From Antedon bifida (lineage: Eukaryota > Echinodermata > Crinoidea > Comatulida > Antedonidae): DNA of 64,000 nucleotides. A program made the position numbers and the translations under genes. Numbering within the stretch: position 1 is the stretch's first letter; each line of letters starts with the position of its first letter. Below, piece after piece: positions 55,117 to 64,000 of this stretch. The notes under the pieces were generated by a model. It searched no databases. It saw nothing but the letters and a program-made list of their open reading frames with translations, and was not told the origin of the DNA. The stretch spans positions 498,501-562,500 of the forward strand of contig OY727094.1 of NCBI GenBank assembly GCA_963402885.1. Direction: 5' to 3'.

Positions 55117-58100
55117 CTGTAAAACAAAAAGTTAGATTAGAATCAAATCAAACGTTTATTTCTTTCAAATCAAATAAAATTGAACACATTGTTTCTAATT
55201 TTCTTAGTTTTGTGAAATTAAAACAGAGTGAAAATCAAAGTAATGTACAGTATGTCTTAAAATTGGTTATCAAAACATTAAAGAGGCAAAGACCCCTTAC
55301 CACACGAACAAATCATTAAACTATGAATCAAATTAAAATTAATTAGCAATTAAATTTGCTAAATTCATCAACAGCGAATGTGATTATTCACCTTCTTTGT
55401 ACAGTACATAATATTATCAATATACATTAATGCAGTATGAATAGATTTATGAATTTAAAATTGGTAGAACAATAAGACAGTACAATATGGTGATAACAAT
55501 GATGACACCAACAATGATGGCAACAATGATGCTAATGATGTTTATGACAATAATGATGACATTGACAACACAGATGTTGATGACAATTGATAACAATTTT
55601 AACCAATGATGATAACTCTGATTTCTTGGAGCCAGATGTATTCAGTCTGTAGTCATCTGATAGCTAATATTGATTACATACACTGACTGACTCATCTCAT
55701 TATGTTTAATTGTACTCAAGTCACATCACACAACATCAATACTATACTGTACATTAACACACATGATGCCACCAACATTAAAATGGTGGATGTCTTAATG
55801 CAAGTTATAAACAATTTTTCCATTCAATGGATGAATGGATTCGAACAGTAATAGTAATAGTGTGGACACATCTCATGTCATAAAGTCAAATTATTATTAC
55901 ACTGAGCCACATTATAATTAATGTTCTACTTCAGTAAAACAATGTCATTATTCATTGTCATTTATATTGCTTTTAAAAAAAAAGGGTAAACAAAGTACAA
56001 AACAATCTAAATATTGCAACAGCTAATTATTGTATTAATTGTACAATAACAACTAACATTACATTTTTTTTTTTTTTTCATTTCATTTATTTCAATATCG
56101 TCATCGCAGTCAAAGCTGAATTACAAAGATATTTACATATTCTCATTCTTCTTCACCCTCATGTACTTTGTACAGTACAACATTCAGAATACATTACTTG
56201 TCTTGGATGTATTTTTTAAACAATATAAATTACATCACATATAAAAATGAATGCAATAAAAACAATAATTCAAATTATTAAAATCCTGTGACATACAGTT
56301 GTGCACATTAGAAAGTTAAAACATGGTGCCTGGTAGTTACAACATCCATTAGATAAAATGTCATACTATACATATCTAGAGTTTTAATTACTAATACTAA
56401 TACTACCAAAGTATACTCCACTAATTAATTAACACTCCTAAGGCAACAACAAATACGAAATAAAGTACATACTTTAGTAAATATAAGCTTAGTCCGAAAG
56501 GTGATCATGTTGGATACTCAACTTCTCTTTACTAGTGTTCCTAACTATATAACGGTGGTATGTTTTAATGCATAGTTAATTAGTATGCTATGTATGCTGC
56601 TGCACCTGTCCATAGAGCTCAAAAGGCTTTATAACTTGTCATATTTCTATGATAGACAACTAGGTAAACATCCTAGGGTTACGGCTGGCAGTTGATGCAA
56701 AGGCTTGGCCAATTAGCAGTGATTACAATCAACGTTTACATACCAGCCTGATGAATTTAGAATTGTGTTTACACCTCGGACATCAAAGGACTGACCAATA
56801 AAAGTAAGTACTTTGTACTACTTGGTGACCTATTGGCCATCATGAAATCATGTTGGAGTTGAGAAAATTTTACGATAGCAATTAACATACTATGAAGTAT
56901 GAGATGCATGAAAAAAGGAACATTTGTTATACTGCCACAGAAAGTATTAACAGTTCATTCAACAACTAAATAAACATTTTTATAGTCTGTATTTTCAGTG
57001 CAGGATCCAGGAAAAAGTAGGGTTTTGTCAGGCTGAATATTCTGTCAATTAATTAAGAATTGATTCATTTAATAAATATAATGCCAGAACCAGGAAACTT
57101 GTAGACAAAAAAAGAGTATACAATTTATAACAGCAAATTCAACTTCTTGGAAAACATGTTAAGCCTACAAAAATCAATAAATCATGGTAACATAGTGCCT
57201 GGTCTTACACCTCTTATACAGTGTAAATAAAACTCAAATATGTAACTGTATACATTTAACGAGTCCCTGAAGTCAACAGTGTATCACCTACAAAGTCTAT
57301 ACAATAGTGTTTGGGTTTCTGGCAAGGAACTGTAGGAGCTGTACCATTCAGTGAAAAACAAAATCTTCAGGAAACATCAGGGGGGATTGACATAAATAAA
57401 AGAACATTACATTACTGAGGCACACAGATTACAAAAAAACCAGAAGTGGTGTCTACAGTCTACTGTATAAGTACTTTACTTACTTCGATAAACCAACATA
57501 GACCTTTTTATCTTTGATTTGAGGAGAAAACTTAAGTTCTCGAAAAGTATTAAAAATCCTCCTAGACAGTAGAATTGCACACGAGCTGTGTCCCATGTAC
57601 AAACCAACTTTACAGTATATGCCATCGATTAAACATTCTAGAAGTAACTACGATTTACCGAATTTTGCCCATACGTAAATTTATATAGATACCAAATAAA
57701 ACTCATAGAAATTAGGTAGCCTTTTGCCATTTTTCTCCTGACTGTAGTGTAAAGCAAATGTCCATGCTAGACTATGTTTAAGGTTCAAGTATACTTGCCC
57801 ATGGTAAACTGTCAATCTCCTTCACAATGCTACACTTATTATAAGATTCCATTTAAACTGTTGATATCCTTTCACACCAATTATTCCACAGTATATAGAG
57901 GTAAAGTATAACAGTATTCACACACTCATTAAATCCTGGCAAACTGGAACCATTTTAAGTATAAACTCCTTAGAATCGTGAATACTGTTGTCATTTACTG
58001 TGTGTTAGCAGCTTAGGTAAGATTTAACAAATGAACTATTTAATATGAATGTGTTGAAGAATCTTTCCCGACATAAGGATCTATTGTTTTCATTGCTTTG

Positions 58101-59219
58101 ATTGTGATTTTAGATTAAAAACCATCAAAACACAGAATTTAACGGTTGAATGAATGATGAATAAATGAGGGAGAAGAAAAGACAACATAGGAATAACCAG
58201 GTCATTGTTTCTTGGCTTGAGTACAGAACTAGCTTGAGACTGCATAGAACGATTGGTGTGAGGTCGATTGGTGTGTGAGGTCGATTGGTGTGTGAGGTCG
58301 ATTGGTGTGTGAGGTTGATTAGTGTGTGAGGTTGATTAGTGTGTGAGGTTGATTAGTGTGTGTGAGGTCGATTGGTATGTGAGGTCGATTGGTGTGCGAG
58401 GTCGATTGGTGTGCGAGGTCGATTGGTGTGTGATGTCGATTGGTGTGTGAGGTCGATTGGTGTGTGAGGTCGATTGGTGTGTGAGGTCGATTGGTGTGTG
58501 ATGTTGATTGGTGTGCGAGGTCGATTGGTGTGTGATGTCGGGTGTTGGTGGTGGTAAGGAAGGGGTCAGGAAAGGAATGTTGATCTCTACACCTACATCT
58601 TTCTATTACATTTTTAGTCCAAGCTTTACCTTACAAAGAAATACTAAAAGTATTGAACTGACGTTGACCTAGTGACCTAAATCTCACCGGGTTCACGCAT
58701 CCTGCTACTGTACCACCCACAGTAACTTTTTCTAAAACCAAATAGATTTCCTAATCCTGGCTTTACAGTACTTTGTAAGACTGACTGTATAGCTATGCAT
58801 AGAGAAAAAAATAATATTGTTTAAATATCAATCATCATCAGCATATGTCTGCAAAGACTGTAAAATTAATATTGTATTAAAGTCAGTGTACTATGAAGTA
58901 GAATAGATTTTGGTTTTTTTAATCTTTAAGTTTTCTTAAGTTTTACTGTTTCTTTAGGTTTTAAACTGAATCACTACTGAGTAGTAGCAAGTACAACAAA
59001 GTGCAAAAGGTCATACTGTAGCATTACACTGTAGCATGATGAATGTGCAGAATCATGTCCTGAATCATGTACACCCATAACATAGTTTTGAAAGAAATTG
59101 TCCAATACTTCCCTTTGCCTGAGTAAATACAACAGCATAGCCATGATGAATGTACATTTCGATTTATTTTAATATTGAGAGCCTTTGGAACACAAGTCAC
59201 AGCAGAAAGTGGAACCTAC
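55117..59219. other. Upstream intron (if the 59220 exon is real) or 5' flank
   Basis: No exon recognised. Contains a GATGA/ACAATGATG simple-repeat zone (55490-55620), a T run with an AT-rich stretch (56064-56100) and the 17-bp minisatellite at 58251-58541. Confidence 0.5.
58251..58541. repeat. 17-bp minisatellite, about 17 copies
   Basis: Unit GAGGTCGATTGGTGTGT with variants (GTTGATTAGTGTGT, ATGTCGATTGGTGTGT, GTGCGAGG). Variants are clustered, so local duplications can be read from the order. Confidence 0.9.
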
Positions 59220-59294
59220 CAAGTATCGATTTGCTTGTTTACTTGTCTTTTTAGAAAAGAACAAGAATATTTCCTTCTCTGATAAATCCTCCAT
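59220..59294 (-). CDS. Candidate first coding exon of the myosin XVIII gene
   Basis: An ATG at 59294-59292 opens 25 codons (MEDLSEKEIF ... SKQANRYL) that end at a donor TTG|GTAGGT in phase 0. The next supported exon (55116) also starts in phase 0, so the join reads NRYL-AKSDDQ with no frame problem. It would be a short non-PDZ start. Support is only the phase match, the donor and a plausible composition; no homologue is recalled for these residues. The frame stays open upstream of the ATG, so this could be a chance ORF. Confidence 0.4.
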
Positions 59295-62200
59295 AATTGT
59301 TGGCAAATATAAATGTAGCGTACAGGTACTATAATCCACGTGTCTATGTAAATATTCAAATTTTACAGGTCTGACATTTAGTAGGTCACCGGTAGGTCTC
59401 ACTCTAGTGTCAGTGATTCTTTTAAAGCAGCATCAATAATAGAAAAAGATTTTGATTTTAACAGGAAATACCACAAAAACACAAATATAATATTATCATC
59501 AGTCAGCAATAGGCTTGTGAAACCATCCAGAAACCACTAAATAAACTACTGTATATCTTCCAAAATATCTACTGGATATTTTCTGTGTGGATCACTGTAC
59601 ACCCATCAAATTAAAACACAATGTTCACAGTACTGTAGAACTTCAACGCCGGTGCTGAACTTATCGACAATCTTGTTAACAATTTTTGAGTGAATCAGAT
59701 GAATAAAATACTAAACTATTAGCCTAAATGACCTCAGTTTTTAGTAAAATGACTCACAAACAATTGTGATTGGACAACTTTAACTAGTTCTCTCTGATCT
59801 CACAAGTTTTTTTGGTTTATTTTTTCTGCTTGGTTGAACCTCAAGGTAAAGTTTAACCTTAGGATTATTTAAGTCTATGCTTTTATTATTCTTGTACTGG
59901 TGGTGTAGACAATTAGGATAAAAGTATGGTAAATATGTGGTATTGTTTATGAAATAGAATAACATCTTTTTTTTATTCACACTTCATTTGATACTGTACA
60001 CAGCACAAAGTCAATCTAAAACACTTAAATAAACAGCACATGTCAAATGAATAGGGAATCAATTTTATGAATTATATTGAATAGATTTGATAATCCTTTG
60101 CAGAGGTCCTAACTAAACTATACATCCAAAAATAGAGGGCGTTGTCTAAAACAAGCTCGGCCATCAGCATTATACCATTATTTTATAGTAAAACATAATA
60201 TAATATGCACTTTCCCAGATTTTTCCAGAGCTGGAAAATTGAAAGTGGGGGATAAAGGTTAAGAAATTCCAAACTTAGAAAAAAAGGTCACTTCCTGTTT
60301 AAAAAAATGGCAAAACATCACATATTTATAATAGAAATAATTAGAAGCAAGTAAATCAAATGTCATTACCTACAAAATAATATTGATTTCATTCTAATAT
60401 AGGATTAAAATGTGTTGATCTGTTTGCTATTCACCTGCAAGGACTATACATAGTATAATACATTTTATGCATGATTGCCTTTTAAGTTTCATTCAGGCAT
60501 GGAGGTATACCTCCATGATTCAGGTGTGTAAAAGTGTACCTGGACACACGCTATACCTGTAATTAAGTAAACCATTGAAATAATTAGCCAAGCAATTATC
60601 TAATAATGAGATAAAATTCTCAATGTACTCCTTGAGAAACAGTCCTCTTTTTATTTACCAGTATTAGGGTTGACAATAGTGGTTTTACAAGGTATATACT
60701 GTAGAGTAGTATCAGTAATAAAAAGAATATCAGTACAACGCCCTCTAAATTTAGGCAGATACAGTACGCAATTCTTCTTTTCAAAAAAATTCAAATGACA
60801 TTGGATTTAATTTAATTTAAAGTGTTCCTTAAGTTGTTAAGTACCCTACTTAAATGATTACTTAATTGAATTACTGTGTATTGAATAATTATCCTTCAAA
60901 ATGTCCACTGTATTCAAATGCAAACGCATTTATTCTAAAATGTTCTCAATTCGAGTTTTATCCTCAAAAAGTTGTTTAGAAATTGAAATGCAATTACAGT
61001 TTCATTCAGCCAATATTTAAAACAACTGTATATGCATACACACACTGTCCATATGTTGTTATTTAAGTACCTTGATCGGAAATAAAATAGTTAATAGCAG
61101 AGGAAATTGTACAATTATTAAAAGGAAATCCCTACTAAGTACTGGTGTACAGTGGTATGAAAGTATGATTCCAAGAACAGACTTCAGCACTCTATGGTAT
61201 AGGTTAACCAAGTACATGTAAACATACAGTAGATATAATCAGGAAAGGGCTGATCAATTAAGTGATACAGCAAGTTTCTGTTTCTTATGGTGAATAATAA
61301 AAGTAAGAAGCTATCAAAATCAATGAACGAATAGCAACAGATCCGTTCATATTATGAATTAAAATACCGACAAACATGCAATAATTAGAGGTAGAGACAT
61401 CCTGCATATCAACCTGCATGAATACCTCTAAACAATTCAATAATACACCTACAATAGACAATGCATACCAACACAATTATTATACTATCGGTAGATTAAA
61501 GGAAATTACAAAATAAGCATCATCGCATTTAATTAATAACAAACCATAGTAGTCTAGATTTCTACAGCTGTTATGGTATCATAATTGTAAATCTGCATTA
61601 CACACAAACTACAGGTTCCATAAAGCTGTACACTTACGTTTTATTAGATTATTTGAAAGCATATTTACTGCAACTGTATCATAAACATTGTTAATATTAA
61701 TGTTATTAATTTTGCCAGATGAACTGCTGGCATGGATTGTAGTACTGTTTTGGTCGAGCTGGGTTGAGGGGAGCATGATGCATTGCACATATTGTTAATG
61801 CAATACTGTACTCTTAATTTTGTTGCACTAACCATGTTTGTACTTATATCTTTGGAAGTAGAGTGCTGTCCTTTTTGGTATGTTCATCTCAAAACATTTT
61901 ACATCCTGTACTTCAAAACAAAGTACAGGGTAGACTGATCTCTGATTTGACGTCTGTACCTTTTACCTCCATGCCAGGTGACCAACTTAACTAACACTTA
62001 CAGCAATAATTATGTACAGAATATAAAGCTACTGTACCAATAGCAATGGTAATGGACATTATATTAAGAAACTATTAATATAATGTATGTCTGTTTAATA
62101 ATTCATGAGAACCAAGTTCATACATACATACAGAGAAGTTGGTAATACAATTATAAATTACTGTTTTAATATTCATCATGAGTCATGAACTCATCTTAGT

Positions 62201-64000
62201 ACAGCAGTTGAATTATTAAACACATGTTAATGAGGGGTGTGGAGCAGAATATTGAATTTATCTGAGTGATGTATGGAGAGTGTCTTAAAATCCTGTCTGA
62301 CACAGCAGTTCAGCAGTTGGTAAACTCATGAAAACCATGGTAGCCATGTGCGTACAACTGAACTGTAGAGATCTATGACCCAGGCTCACTGCATTAGAGC
62401 AGGTCTACTGTACATAGGTCTCAGTAGGTCTGTCTGAAATGATTTGAGGATACTGTAAAAGTTGGCAAACATTGTCCTGTGCAGTTTAAATATCATACAT
62501 ACAGTCAATCCTTATACAGTACTGTATGTTGGGATGGGAGGGAGAAGGGTTTTTTTTTTTTTTGGGGTTGGGGGTTTCACTGTCATGGAAAGGGACATCG
62601 GTTCATTATCTATTCTACAAATTCTAAATAAAGCAAATTATTATTTAATGCTTAAAGTACAATAGGTCATATTTGACATTAAATGAGACCTGGCCTAATT
62701 TTGAATACTGTAGCTCAGGGTTGGCATTTATCAATATTTGCTTATATTTTTGCTTAAGGTGAAATATTTAAGAAGTGCTTAAGCAAATAGCTTAAGCTTA
62801 TTTATTAAACCGTCTTAGCAATGTCTTAGCATAAAAATTGTCTTAGGCAAATATTACTTGGCGCATGCGCAAAATTAAACTCTAGAGGGCAGCAAATTAT
62901 GTCTTAAGACGAAAAATTCTTGCTTACGCATGCGTATTAGCTTTTTTCTCTTAGCGATGGCGGCGCTATAACATTTTATCTCAGTATTTTCACTCCCAAC
63001 AAGAGAGGGCGCATTCTGGCTACTATTGTTTTTATTACTTGAAATAGAGAAAGAGCACAACAGTCGGAAATACATACGAAAATCATTCGCTCTAAACTTA
63101 AATCAAATCAACATTTATTTATTTTTATCAATGACAGCGATCATTGGCAGCCGATACAGTTTTCTAAAAGTTAGTCAATTGGATCGTACCTATCCCGAAA
63201 ATATTAGTTTTGCTCGTCCAATTTCTAGGCCATCTTTATGAAGATCGATATCATTATTGTAGCGTCCGTAGTACAGGGGAAAACGCACTAGCGTTGCCTT
63301 TCCGAATGTTCAATGTTCCGGCCTAGCGCGCTCGCGTTGTCAAAAAAGAATGTTTCTGTTGCAGAAATGAGATAAGACGAAATTTTTCATCTTTAGGCAG
63401 GGTGTTGTTCGTCTTAGATTTAAGACAAAATTAAGCAAATTTTTTTGCTTAGATATATTGATAAATCTGACTAAGGCAAAATCAAGGATTTAAGGCAAAG
63501 TTGAGACGATTTTTTTGCTAAGCAAGTTTGATAAATCCGGCCCCAGTTTACTAAAGTCCCCTAATATTCTTTCACGACTCCCTTGCTGATGTGGTGGTAG
63601 TTCTGTCAATAAAACATACTGACACTGACAGTAACATAATAATCTCCCAATATTTCTTTATTGTTTGACACCTTTTTATTTGTTAATGTCACACGCAACC
63701 TATTGATACTTTGCTTTAGTTTGTTTAGACGTTATTGTTACATCAGCATTATTTCATTACTTTTAATTCAGATATTCTATTCAAGTTTACAAATATTCAC
63801 TCACACAATACAATAAAGTTCACCAAAATATCTTTACGGTCAACAGCGATTCTATTCAGACAAGGAAGCTATAATGTACAATACTGTATCATACAGTCTA
63901 ATGTACTGCATTCATTTATTTTTTTAGGCTTGTGGATAACATAAATACTGTAGATATTTTTTATTTTCTTCCTCTCAATCTAGATTGATTTTAGTTCAAA
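59295..64000. other. Upstream flank, no gene recognised
   Basis: About 4.7 kb of AT-rich sequence with an 830-bp TIR element (62716-63546). I saw no PDZ exon, no further myosin exon and no promoter motif that I would defend. Confidence 0.5.
62716..63546. mobile_element. ~830-bp TIR element upstream of the gene
   Basis: Left GGGTTGGCATTTATCAATAT then TTGCTTA; right complement GGGGCCGGATTTATCAAACT then TGCTTAG. Inner arms repeat TTAAGCAAAT/TTTGCTTAG motifs many times. The middle has CpG-rich unique sequence (62930-63330). No transposase. Confidence 0.65.

Overview
The window is metazoan nuclear DNA: AT-rich, full of introns and crowded with small DNA transposons. Nearly all of its recognisable coding sequence belongs to one minus-strand gene, an unconventional myosin of class XVIII (MYO18A-like). 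Class XVIII myosins are animal proteins. The mix of hAT-, pogo- and TTAA-type elements suggests an invertebrate, perhaps a marine deuterostome such as an echinoderm, but the lineage is inferred and not shown.

I traced 34 GT-AG exons of the myosin from 55116 down to 11543 (4925 nt, about 1641 codons). Reading phase is kept across every junction. In order they give an SH3-like N-terminal segment (55116-54928), a motor domain (54549 to about 35078), one IQ/lever exon (34314-34171), a long coiled coil (34067 to about 18999) and a Ser/Arg-rich tail (11707-11543). A candidate first exon with an ATG lies at 59294-59220. A candidate further tail exon lies at 58-1 and runs off the window. The nucleotide-binding loops are the non-canonical ones of class XVIII, so the motor is probably a weak ATPase or none.

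The intron between motor exons 4 and 5 (44946-51913) holds a 6.7-kb DNA transposon (45156-51827). It has imperfect terminal inverted repeats of about 715 bp, TTAA on both outer edges, and a multi-exon gene in the same orientation as the myosin. That gene encodes an N-terminal Cys/His module, a 353-codon ORF, and a 649-codon ORF with a C2H2 finger and Asp-rich motifs that could form a transposase-like core. Two smaller inverted-repeat elements are nested in its non-coding part. This is the most notable system in the window.

The other introns and the flank upstream of the gene hold about 14 copies of one small TIR element (TIR AAAGCTCTGTCTACACTATC), some with an internal 21-bp unit expanded into a minisatellite. 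They also hold smaller MITE families, hAT-like, pogo-like and TTAA-type elements, retroposon 3' ends finishing in 5-bp simple repeats, and several minisatellites. I saw no rRNA, tRNA, CRISPR array or prokaryotic-type gene cluster.
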